A stretch of DNA of 6,635 nucleotides from DSFT01 sp032249175 (GCA_032249175.1 JAVVGK010000093.1:1-6635), one strand, 5' to 3'; positions 1 through 5,714 are shown, numbered from the stretch's first letter. The notes: a model not told the origin generated them from the letters alone. Numbers and translations: made by a program.

Positions 1-199
1 TTTTATCTACTTCCTCAAACCTTCTATCTACTTCATCAAATCTCTGATTTACTTCCTTTCTAAACTCTTCAAACTTCACTGGCAGTTCTAATAATTCCTT
101 AGTTAGAATTAACATTCTTAATTTTTCAAGATAATCAGGTCTTTCTCTTAACAAATTTAGCAAGTCTTCAAATTCTTTTATAATGTATTCTTTTTCCAT
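1..199 (-). CDS. Coiled-coil protein, DUF3782-like N-terminus (partial, runs off the left edge)
   Basis: An ATG at 199 opens a frame of 66 codons that continues past the window edge, so the C-terminus is missing. The protein starts MEKEYIIKEFEDLL and continues with the pattern (LLRERPDYLEKLR, ILTKELLELP) that I associate with bacterial and archaeal proteins of the DUF3782 type, which have an N-terminal coiled coil and often a C-terminal PD-(D/E)XK nuclease-like domain. From residue about 53 it enters heptads RFDEVDR / RFEEVDK, encoded by a 21-bp tandem DNA repeat (TATCTAC recurs at 4 and 25 on the plus strand). No Shine-Dalgarno precedes the ATG; the motif CTTTAAACTTT lies 7 nt upstream and structured repeat copy 1 begins 34 bp upstream. 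A coiled-coil protein is clearly visible. The nuclease domain is only inferred from family habit, since that part is not in the window. Confidence 0.75.
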   Translation of the reverse strand, partial: MEKEYIIKEFEDLLNLLRERPDYLEKLRMLILTKELLELPVKFEEFRKEVNQRFDEVDRRFEEVDK

Positions 200-206
200 A
201 GTTTTA

Positions 207-217
207 AAAGTTTAAAG
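207..217 (-). promoter_or_regulatory. CTTTAAACTTT motif before the coiled-coil gene (candidate -10)
   Basis: On the minus strand this reads CTTTAAACTTT and ends 7 nt before the ATG at 199. The same motif (A or C at position 8) precedes the two other genes that border the gaps. The inner hexamer TAAACT ends 9 nt before the start codon, which is where a -10 box of a leaderless transcript would lie. No convincing -35 hexamer is seen at 17 nt. Confidence 0.35.
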
Positions 218-222
218 CAGAG

Positions 223-234
223 TGAAAATGCCTT
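223..234. repeat. Left flanking direct repeat of repeat copy 1
   Basis: TGAAAATGCCTT occurs here and again at 411-422, bracketing repeat copy 1. The last two bases overlap the TTGTCC end of the element. The sequence differs from the direct repeat that flanks copy 2, as expected of a target-site duplication rather than part of the element. At 10-12 bp in an AT-rich region, chance is not fully excluded. Confidence 0.5.
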
Positions 235-291
235 GTCCAATAATTCTAAAACTATTTATTTTTCTATATTTTTCCCATTCACCCTGAAATT

Positions 292-304
292 AAGCCTTCG
301 GCTT
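292..304. repeat. Hairpin AAGCC-TTC-GGCTT in copy 1
   Basis: A 5-bp perfect stem closes a TTC loop. In copy 2 the same place (5660-5676) reads AAGGC-TTC-GCCTT with a longer stem. Two bases on opposite sides of the stem differ together (C/G here, G/C in copy 2), so pairing is kept. This is direct evidence that the stem is selected. Confidence 0.6.
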
Positions 305-361
305 GTAAACTTCGCCCCCCTTGAATCCCCCCAAAAATCTATAATTTCCTGAAATCTTCAC

Positions 362-384
362 AAGTTATTGATTATCAATCACTT
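362..384. repeat. Palindrome with core ATTGATTATCAAT, copy 1
   Basis: The core ATTGAT-T-ATCAAT (367-379) is a perfect 6+1+6 palindrome, flanked after one mismatched pair by AAGT and ACTT. The same structure is present in copy 2 (5754-5778) with a different centre base. It could be a protein-binding site (host factor or transposase) or a hairpin. Confidence 0.6.
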
Positions 385-410
385 AACATCATTTACTAGA
401 CAAAGCAAAT

Positions 411-422
411 TGAAAATGCCTT
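411..422. repeat. Right flanking direct repeat of repeat copy 1
   Basis: Second occurrence of TGAAAATGCCTT, starting 3 bp beyond the last base shared by the two element copies (GACAAAGCA ends at 407). See the left partner at 223-234. Confidence 0.5.
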
Positions 423-450
423 AATTTCATAAAATTTTCATATCAGGGGT

Positions 451-1740
451 TTAAGTTAGAACTTTAAAGCCCATTTTTCTCATTTCATTCGCAATAATTG
501 AGCTTAATTGTCCTTTCTTACACTTTAATAAATAAATTTTACTTTTATCAAGCTTATCCAAACTACTTAAAAATTCTTCTAAATTAACTTTATCCAAATC
601 TATTAAAACATCATAACTTTCAAATTTACTTTCAGTAGTTTCCAAGTTTTCAATAGTTTTAAATGAATTAATCACATCTTGAATTGAAATTTTATTTAGA
701 AAATGTAATAATTTTTCTTTATTGGCACTTACAACCGCACTATGTCTTGAAATAGCACAGTACTCTTTGCCTTTATAACATAAATCAAAAATTTCCAATT
801 CTCTTGCTTTTGATATAATTTCTTCTTTTGTAAAAGCAATTAATGGTCTTATTATGAAAACTTCCGAAAAATCATTTAAAATTGATAAATTATCAAGTGT
901 TTGTGTGGAAACTTGACCAATACTTTCACCTGTTATTATTGCTTTTATATTTAACTTTTTAGCAATTTCATTGGCTATTTTGTAAAATATAGCTTTTAGA
1001 GCAACATTTCTGTAATTGTCCTTTACATTTTTCATAATTTCAAATATGATGGGCTTTAAATCAACATAATAAAATTTTCCATATGTTAAAAACATTTTTG
1101 TAATGAACTTATAGACATTAAAAGCATAATTTATCGTATTGCCACCAAGGTCATAAAATAAAAAATCACATCTTATTCCCATTTTGTAAGCATAAAAGAC
1201 ACTAACAGCAGAATCAATACCACCTGATAATAAAACTAATGCTTGACCTTGACTTGAAATTGGAAATCCTCCATAACACTTAGTTTTTTCATCAAATAAA
1301 TATGCTTTGTTATTAACTATTTCAATATATGCTACATATTTTGGCTCTTTTATATTGACTTTTGCTAAATTTGATAATTTCTCTCCAAGAGCTTTTTCAA
1401 CATCATAAGAATGGAAATTATGACTGCCTTTTCTTTTACATTTAACTTTAAAATCATCTTTTATTCTATCTTTAAAAAAATCATAAGCTTTTTCAATAAG
1501 CTCATTAAAATTATTAAATTGAATTATATGAACTTTTGAAAATGAGCTAATTCCAAAAACATTTTTTAAACTTTTGCTTATATCTTCATCTGTTTCAATA
1601 ATTCCCTTATCTCTTTCAAGAATAATTTTGGCATTTTTAAATGAATTTTTTAAGTTATTTTTTAAAATGCTAATTAACCATTTTTTTGTAATTTCAGATT
1701 TTGTAAAAATTTCCGATGAGTACTTAATTAAAAATGTCAA
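451..1740 (-). CDS. thiI: tRNA sulfurtransferase ThiI with a shortened rhodanese-like tail
   Basis: ThiI adenylates U8 of tRNA and transfers sulfur to make 4-thiouridine; in many bacteria it also supplies sulfur for the thiamine thiazole. The 429-residue protein has the N-terminal ferredoxin-like start LIKYSSEIFTKSE (4-16, the LIRYGEI.LKS position), a THUMP domain (about 55-155) with the archaeal-like signature KRKGSHNFHS (102-111), the PP-loop SGGIDS (172-177), GESIGQVSTQTLDNL (271-285) and RPLIAFTKEEI (298-308). Cys328 in EYCAI matches the cysteine that forms the catalytic disulfide in E. coli ThiI. Residues 376-429 look like a minimal rhodanese: VLIDLD, then the active-site pattern CKKGQLS with Cys407. 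The start is TTG; a stop lies in frame nine codons upstream and the family N-terminus fits exactly. There is no Shine-Dalgarno; a G6/C6 hairpin ends 9 nt before the start. It is the last gene of the cluster, with no clear terminator after it. Confidence 0.93.
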   Translation of the reverse strand: MTFLIKYSSEIFTKSEITKKWLISILKNNLKNSFKNAKIILERDKGIIETDEDISKSLKNVFGISSFSKVHIIQFNNFNELIEKAYDFFKDRIKDDFKVKCKRKGSHNFHSYDVEKALGEKLSNLAKVNIKEPKYVAYIEIVNNKAYLFDEKTKCYGGFPISSQGQALVLLSGGIDSAVSVFYAYKMGIRCDFLFYDLGGNTINYAFNVYKFITKMFLTYGKFYYVDLKPIIFEIMKNVKDNYRNVALKAIFYKIANEIAKKLNIKAIITGESIGQVSTQTLDNLSILNDFSEVFIIRPLIAFTKEEIISKARELEIFDLCYKGKEYCAISRHSAVVSANKEKLLHFLNKISIQDVINSFKTIENLETTESKFESYDVLIDLDKVNLEEFLSSLDKLDKSKIYLLKCKKGQLSSIIANEMRKMGFKVLT

Positions 1741-1749
1741 TTTTAAATT

Positions 1750-1765
1750 GGGGGGATTTCCCCCC
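1750..1765 (-). promoter_or_regulatory. G6/C6 hairpin in the thiI leader
   Basis: On either strand this is six G, a 4-base loop and six C, a perfect stem in a very AT-rich region. On the coding strand it starts 4 nt after the NYN stop codon and ends 9 nt before the thiI TTG, occupying the place of the ribosome-binding site. No U-run follows directly, so a plain intrinsic terminator is unlikely. Likely readings are translation control of thiI, an mRNA processing or stability element, or a relic of the dispersed repeat, which also carries G6/C6 runs. Confidence 0.6.
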
Positions 1766-1769
1766 TATG

Positions 1770-2321
1770 CTAAACTGATTCTTCTTCACTTTCAGATGGA
1801 TATTCTGAGCTTTCTGAATACCTAAATGGCATTAGTACCCCTTCCATTTCATCCATATTATTATATTCATCACATGCTCTAATTAGCTCTATACCAACTG
1901 CTCCTTTCCTTGTTCCAATAACTCTAACTTTTTTTCCTTTTCTTGAAAGATAATCTACAATTGGAACAAAATCACTATCTCCTGTAATAAGAACAACTTC
2001 ATCAACATATTCTGCAACTGAGAGAATTTCTAATGCCATATCCATATCCATACTAACCTTAACTGAGCCATCTGCCAATTTCTTAACAGGTTTGGCAACA
2101 ACTCTATAACCCATAAATGATAGAGCATTAATTAATCTTTCCCTTCTTTCATCACCTTGGAATAATGGAACAAAAGCAATAGCCTTTATAAGCTCCTTTC
2201 CTCTTCTTTTGTATTGCTCTTCTACCGCTTTTAGGAGCACATCGTACCTGACTTCTTGCCCTATCCTTTCAAAGGTTATATGGACATTCTGAACATCTAT
2301 GAACATCGCAACCTTGTTCAT
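1770..2321 (-). CDS. NYN-domain (LabA/DUF88-like) PIN-type nuclease
   Basis: NYN proteins have a PIN-like fold with a cluster of acidic residues that bind metal and are thought to cut RNA. The 183-residue protein is almost entirely this domain: FIDVQN (7-12, Asp9 and Asn12), SMDMDMALEIL (90-100, Asp92 and Asp94), LITGDSDFVPIVDYL (111-125, Asp115 and Asp117) and RACDEY (148-153, Asp151). All expected acidic positions are present, so it should be active. Strand-turn elements KVRVIG follow at 131-136. The tail (about 169-183) is Ser/Glu-rich and probably disordered. The ATG is fixed by the strong AAAGGAGGT six bases upstream. It sits 14 bp after the permease gene. Sampled lines have about 35-43 % GC, against about 15-25 % in most sampled neighbours, hinting at a different origin or different codon selection. 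The RNA target is unknown. Confidence 0.9.
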   Translation of the reverse strand: MNKVAMFIDVQNVHITFERIGQEVRYDVLLKAVEEQYKRRGKELIKAIAFVPLFQGDERRERLINALSFMGYRVVAKPVKKLADGSVKVSMDMDMALEILSVAEYVDEVVLITGDSDFVPIVDYLSRKGKKVRVIGTRKGAVGIELIRACDEYNNMDEMEGVLMPFRYSESSEYPSESEEESV

Positions 2322-2327
2322 GCTCGG

Positions 2328-2336
2328 ACCTCCTTT
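2328..2336 (-). promoter_or_regulatory. Strong Shine-Dalgarno of the NYN gene
   Basis: The minus strand reads AAAGGAGGT with 6 nt to the ATG at 2321. It is the only full-length consensus Shine-Dalgarno seen in the window and lies just after the permease TAA (2338-2336). It should give this gene independent, efficient initiation within the cluster. Confidence 0.85.
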
Positions 2337-2698
2337 TAAGTTTTAAATATCATTCTAATTGCCAAAAAAATCAAGAAAACTCCAAAAAGACGAGAAAGCC
2401 ATATGGAAGGTAATTTGTTTGCTATATAAGCACCAAGAAAAGAGCCAATAGCAAGACCAATTATCATAATAAGAGAAATTCTAAAATCCAAATTCCCATT
2501 TCTAAGATATTCCAAGAAACCAGGAAGAATTCCAATAGGAATAATTAATGCTCCAAGAGATATACCTTGAGCTTTCTGTTGAGAAAAACCCATAAGTGTT
2601 AAACCTAAAACCATAATAACACCCCCGCCAATACCAAACAAACCACTAAATATCCCTGCCAAAATTCCTATTATTAAGAAAACTAAAATTTCATTCAT
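2336..2698 (-). CDS. Half-size TSUP (TauE/SafE, DUF81) membrane permease
   Basis: TSUP proteins are inner-membrane carriers for sulfite, sulfonates, sulfur-containing or other organic anions. This 120-residue protein contains one repeat unit of the family, about four hydrophobic helices (roughly 4-34, 45-62, 73-93 and 100-118), with the signature GIFSGLFGIGGGVI (15-28) near the N-terminus and LFGVFLIFLAIRMIF closing the unit. Usual members are about 250 residues with two such units, so it probably works as a dimer, as other single-unit members may. I chose ATG 2698: an AAAGGA site lies 8 nt upstream. An in-frame TTG at 2704 would add two residues but sits too close to that site. The start overlaps the protease stop as ATGAATGA, pointing to translational coupling. 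Substrate cannot be read from sequence; the nearby thiI makes sulfur a reasonable guess only. Confidence 0.85.
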   Translation of the reverse strand: MNEILVFLIIGILAGIFSGLFGIGGGVIMVLGLTLMGFSQQKAQGISLGALIIPIGILPGFLEYLRNGNLDFRISLIMIIGLAIGSFLGAYIANKLPSIWLSRLFGVFLIFLAIRMIFKT

Positions 2699-5009
2699 TT
2701 TCAATATCCTTTAATTTTTTATTAAATAGTTTAAGCTTTTCAATAACTTTATTATGGAAATCATCTGCCTTCATTCCTGTTGCAATTTCAATAACATCAT
2801 CAAAACTATCAACAGCCCATATATTAAACTCATTATTTTCAATAGCTTTTAAAACCTCTTCATTCAAAATAACATTATCTAAATTTCTTTTTGGAATAAT
2901 AACCCCGCACTTTCCATCCAAAAGTCCCATAATTTTAAGGCTATAATAAAATCCTTCAATTTTTTCGGGAATTCCTCCGACTGGTTGAACTTCTCCCTTT
3001 TGATTTAAAGAGCCTGTTATTGCTATATTTTGTTTTATTGGAATTTCAGAAATAGCAGAAAGTATAGCCAATAATTCGGCACAAGATGCACTATCTCCTT
3101 CTACACCTGAATAATTTTGCTCAAATGTTAATCTTGCTTGAAGACTAATTGGAACATCTCTACCATATTTTTCTAATATATATCCTCCAATTATTAAAAC
3201 AGCTTTTGTATGAATTTTACCACCAAGTCCTGTTTCCTTTTCAATATCAATAATTCCCGATTTTCCAAGTCCTACACTTGCAGTTATTCTGCTTGGAATA
3301 CCAAAACTATATTCAGGCATTAAAATAACTGAAAGCCCATTTACAACACCAATTTTTTCACCTTGAAAATCAAATATCAAAAATCCTCTTTTTATCATCT
3401 CTCTTAATTTTTCCTCAACTTTTGAATAACGAGAATATCTATTTTTAATTGTTTCTTTGATAATTTTTTCATCAATTATATTTAAATTTTCCTTTTTTGC
3501 TAAATAATTTGCTTCAATTAAAATCTCTTTTAAAATTTTTACATTTAATGGAACTTTTTGCTTATCTTCTGAAATTCTAAATAAAAACTTAATAATTTCT
3601 AAAATTCCTAATTCTGAAACTTTTAAAAGATTATTTTCATTTATAATTTCGTCAATTTTACTAACAATAAATCTAATTCCATCTTCATATTTAGCTTCTG
3701 TTTCAAAATCAACAAAAACTCTAAAAATTTCACTAAAATCAATATCGTAAATTTGAAGAAGATAATATAAAAAACTATCACCTATAATTATGACTTTTGC
3801 GTTAAACGGAATTGGTTGAGGTCTTAATGTTTTTGTAGAGAATAAGCTAAATCTTTCTCCAATATCTTCAATTATAATTTCTCTATTTTTGATAACTCTC
3901 TTTAAAGCTTCATAAGAAAATGCTTCTTTTAATAAATCGTATGCATTTATTATAATGTATCCACCATTAGCAAGATGTAGTGAGCCTGCTGTGATATTTA
4001 AAACATCAGTTATAAATGCTCCCATAAATGCTTCCTTTTCAATTCTTCCAATAAGATTATAGTAAGTAGGATTCTTTTCGTATATTACAGGTGCTCCTTT
4101 TAACTTTTTATTATCAACAATTCTATTAACTTTGTATTTTCTAAGAGGATTTAATGGTCCTGGTGGTAATTGATTTTCTGGTGTTAAAAACACTTGAAAA
4201 TTATTTATAATGTCTTCTTCCATGTTTTTAAGATAATCAATAATTTTTTCATAGTTTTGATATTTCAATTCAATTTCATTAAAGTAATTTCTTATTGTAT
4301 TTCTTACAGCATTTTTATCAATTTCTTCAAGTTTTTCTCTTAACTCTTTATCAAGTTTGTTTATTTCTCTTAATGTTTGGGCGATAAATTCTTCAAGTTG
4401 TCTTCTTTTGGAATCAATATATGCTTTCATATCTTCACTTAAAGAATTGTACTTTTGAGGAGTTAATGGCTCTCCACCAAAAACAGGTATGATATTAAAA
4501 ATATGCGGTGGTTGAACGGGCTGGATAATGAAACCAAGTTCATTAGCTTTTTTATTTAAATTATTAATAAGCTCTTCTCTTTTCCTACTATATTCACTTG
4601 CTATTTCTTCTTTTTGTTTATTTAAGCTTTCGCTTTCAAATAAATTTTTTAGGGCATTTTTTATATCTTTTATTAACTTTTCAGTATCTTCTAAAAATTC
4701 ATCACCCCTATCGCTTTCAAGACTAATAGCAATTGGATTTGAAGGATTTTTAAAATTATAAACATAAAACCAATCACAAGGTGCTTCTTCTTTTTTAGCA
4801 AATTCACTAACTAATTTTATAATTTCTTCTTCTAATTCAAGATGTGTAGGAAGTGAAATGTATATATTGTAGTTTGGATGCTTTACATTTAAACCAAGAT
4901 TTAGTGCTTCATAAGCTCTTTTTTGTAATTGAGGATAATCAACATTATTGCTTATATCTTTTGAGCTTATCTTTGGCTCTATATCTGAAATTGTTAATTT
5001 TTTAATCAT
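2691..5009 (-). CDS. LonC-type Lon-like protease (AAA_32/S16) lacking Walker A
   Basis: This 772-residue cytoplasmic protein belongs to the Lon-like family with an AAA_32 region split by a long helical insert. Order: N-terminal AAA part (about 25-120), charged coiled-coil insert (about 125-275), second AAA part (about 300-435), helical lid (about 440-545) and S16 protease domain (about 555-745). The Ser-Lys dyad is visible: Ser640 in GVEGDSAS and Lys683 in PVGGIPEKIEG, 43 residues apart, as Ser679 and Lys722 are in E. coli Lon. The ATPase side is degenerate: where relatives carry a P-loop after the YNIYI strand, this protein has SLPTHLELEEEI (52-63), without GxxGxGK, and the Walker B-like strand is YIIINAYDLL (351-360) with Asn in place of Asp. 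It should therefore cut peptides or unfolded proteins without ATP-driven unfolding. It overlaps pyrR by ATGA and has no clear Shine-Dalgarno, so translation is probably coupled. Confidence 0.92.
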   Translation of the reverse strand: MIKKLTISDIEPKISSKDISNNVDYPQLQKRAYEALNLGLNVKHPNYNIYISLPTHLELEEEIIKLVSEFAKKEEAPCDWFYVYNFKNPSNPIAISLESDRGDEFLEDTEKLIKDIKNALKNLFESESLNKQKEEIASEYSRKREELINNLNKKANELGFIIQPVQPPHIFNIIPVFGGEPLTPQKYNSLSEDMKAYIDSKRRQLEEFIAQTLREINKLDKELREKLEEIDKNAVRNTIRNYFNEIELKYQNYEKIIDYLKNMEEDIINNFQVFLTPENQLPPGPLNPLRKYKVNRIVDNKKLKGAPVIYEKNPTYYNLIGRIEKEAFMGAFITDVLNITAGSLHLANGGYIIINAYDLLKEAFSYEALKRVIKNREIIIEDIGERFSLFSTKTLRPQPIPFNAKVIIIGDSFLYYLLQIYDIDFSEIFRVFVDFETEAKYEDGIRFIVSKIDEIINENNLLKVSELGILEIIKFLFRISEDKQKVPLNVKILKEILIEANYLAKKENLNIIDEKIIKETIKNRYSRYSKVEEKLREMIKRGFLIFDFQGEKIGVVNGLSVILMPEYSFGIPSRITASVGLGKSGIIDIEKETGLGGKIHTKAVLIIGGYILEKYGRDVPISLQARLTFEQNYSGVEGDSASCAELLAILSAISEIPIKQNIAITGSLNQKGEVQPVGGIPEKIEGFYYSLKIMGLLDGKCGVIIPKRNLDNVILNEEVLKAIENNEFNIWAVDSFDDVIEIATGMKADDFHNKVIEKLKLFNKKLKDIENE
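2707..2712 (-). promoter_or_regulatory. Shine-Dalgarno of the TSUP gene
   Basis: The minus strand reads AAAGGA, 8 nt before ATG 2698 and only 2 nt before the alternative TTG at 2704. The spacing decides in favour of the ATG. The site lies inside the end of the protease coding sequence. Confidence 0.6.
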
Positions 5010-5560
5010 ATTTTTTGTGCTATATAAACTGCGTTTTCACCATCAACTTCTTTTACTTTTACCTTTACAACTTCATCATAAGTAGTAGTAATTTTTTTAC
5101 CAACAATATCTGCATAAATAGGCAATTCTCTCCAACCTCTATCTATTAGAACAACTAATTTTATTGCTTTTGGTCTTCCAAAGTCAAATATGGCATCAAT
5201 TGCAGCTCTTGCTGTCCTTCCTGTATATAAAACATCATCAATTAAGAATATAACTTTATTGTCAATTTCAGTATTTAATTTTGTTTCTTTAACAATTGGA
5301 GCTTCATTAAGTAATGTTAAGTCATCTCTATAAAAAGATATATCTACTTCACCAACAATAACATTTGTTTTTAATTCTTTTTCAATTTCATTTTTTAAGT
5401 AATTAGCCAAATATACACCTCTTGTTCTTATACCTGCTAAAATAAAATAATCTAAATTATTGGCGTTTTCAATAATTTCCAAAGCCATTCTTCTAAGTGT
5501 TCTGAAAAATGAAACTTCATCCATCAATTTATATTTATCAACTAATTTTTGTTCCATCAT
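5006..5560 (-). CDS. pyrR: PyrR bifunctional pyr regulator / uracil phosphoribosyltransferase
   Basis: PyrR binds UMP/UTP and pyr mRNA to control attenuation, and converts uracil plus PRPP to UMP. The 184-residue protein has the usual length and motifs: LAGIRTRGVYLA (41-52), EVDISFYRDDL (71-81), the PRPP loop FLIDDVLYTGRTA (105-117) and RGWRELPIYADIVGK (141-155). A three-residue-spaced second Met follows the first (MMEQ); either start leaves the family alignment intact. There is no Shine-Dalgarno; CTTTAAAATTT ends 9 nt before the ATG and repeat copy 2 begins 43 bp upstream. It heads the minus-strand cluster but no other pyrimidine gene is in the window, and no PyrR-binding-loop sequence is recognisable in its leader. 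Whether it still regulates by RNA binding or acts only as a phosphoribosyltransferase cannot be told here. Confidence 0.92.
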   Translation of the reverse strand: MMEQKLVDKYKLMDEVSFFRTLRRMALEIIENANNLDYFILAGIRTRGVYLANYLKNEIEKELKTNVIVGEVDISFYRDDLTLLNEAPIVKETKLNTEIDNKVIFLIDDVLYTGRTARAAIDAIFDFGRPKAIKLVVLIDRGWRELPIYADIVGKKITTTYDEVVKVKVKEVDGENAVYIAQKI

Positions 5561-5569
5561 AAAGTTTGT

Positions 5570-5580
5570 AAATTTTAAAG
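5570..5580 (-). promoter_or_regulatory. CTTTAAAATTT motif before pyrR (candidate -10)
   Basis: The minus strand reads CTTTAAAATTT. Its TAAAAT hexamer ends 11 nt before the pyrR ATG, and no Shine-Dalgarno lies between, so a leaderless or very short-leader transcript is possible. No -35 consensus is seen (CAAAAG at the expected spacing). A second candidate -10 lies inside the repeat at 5633-5638. Confidence 0.35.
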
Positions 5581-5590
5581 GATGATAGAT

Positions 5591-5610
5591 TTTTCTTTTG
5601 CGTTGTCCAA
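5591..5610. repeat. Left flanking direct repeat of repeat copy 2
   Basis: TTTTCTTTTG followed by YGTTGTCYAA occurs here and at 5801-5820, exactly 210 bp apart, with two C/T differences in 20. The first ten bases are identical and lie outside the element; the rest includes the element's TTGTCYAA end. Confidence 0.65.
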
Positions 5611-5632
5611 TAATTCTGGAATTATTTATTTT

Positions 5633-5638
5633 ATTATA
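5633..5638 (-). promoter_or_regulatory. TATAAT inside repeat copy 2, facing pyrR
   Basis: The minus strand reads TATAAT, a perfect -10 hexamer, about 72 nt before the pyrR ATG. The homologous place in copy 1 (263-268) reads TATAGA and faces the coiled-coil gene. The expected -35 place is a T-run and is poor. In such AT-rich DNA a TATAAT may be chance. Confidence 0.3.
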
Positions 5639-5659
5639 TTTTACCCACCCACCCTAAAA

Positions 5660-5676
5660 ATAAGGCTTCGCCTTAT
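5660..5676. repeat. Hairpin ATAAGGC-TTC-GCCTTAT in copy 2
   Basis: A perfect 7-bp stem with a TTC loop. The corresponding stem in copy 1 differs by a paired change (GGC/GCC here, GCC/GGC there), which keeps base pairing. Confidence 0.7.
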
Positions 5677-5697
5677 AAATACCCATTTTTTTGCCTC

Positions 5698-5714
5698 GGG
5701 GGGCTTCGCCCCCC
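5698..5714. repeat. Hairpin GGGGGGC-TTC-GCCCCCC in copy 2
   Basis: A perfect 7-bp all-G:C stem with a TTC loop, the same loop as hairpin 1. It is extremely stable for this AT-rich sequence. On either strand the following bases are not a U-run, so a simple intrinsic terminator is not supported. Copy 1 keeps only the C6 arm. Confidence 0.75.

Larger units (their letters stand above)
233..407. repeat. Structured intergenic repeat, copy 1 (175 bp, MITE-like)
   Basis: This segment aligns end to end with 5603-5800 at roughly 85 % identity by eye, apart from one 23-bp gap and a 1-base indel. The ends form an imperfect terminal inverted repeat: GCCTTGTCCAATAA from 230 against GCTTTGTCTAGTAA, the complement of 393-406, 11 of 14 matching. 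Inside are a small hairpin (292-304), two C6 runs (315-320, 327-332) and a near-perfect palindrome (362-384). Compared with copy 2 it lacks the G6 arm of a second hairpin, so that stem cannot form. No open reading frame of note is present. It fills most of the gap between the thiI end and the coiled-coil gene start. A non-autonomous transposable element or a dispersed structured RNA are the two main readings. Confidence 0.8.

Noticed and set aside
223..422. CRISPR array
   Set aside because: Only two or three repeats exist, 5 kb apart or imperfect, without regular spacers or cas genes.
425..445. Terminator after thiI
   Set aside because: The AAAATTTT self-complementary stretch is short, A/T only and not followed by a proper U-tract.
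1574..1825. Plus-strand open frame of 83 codons
   Set aside because: It lies opposite the thiI start and the NYN end, has a Leu/Ile/Phe-rich composition typical of the reverse of Lys/Asn-rich genes, and shows no start signal or family motif.
4528..4761. Plus-strand open frame of 77 codons
   Set aside because: It is fully inside the Lon-like gene on the opposite strand; its Ser/Leu/Phe-rich sequence mirrors the coiled-coil insert.
5698..5714. Intrinsic terminator
   Set aside because: The stem is strong but neither strand has a U-run just after it, and no gene ends next to it.
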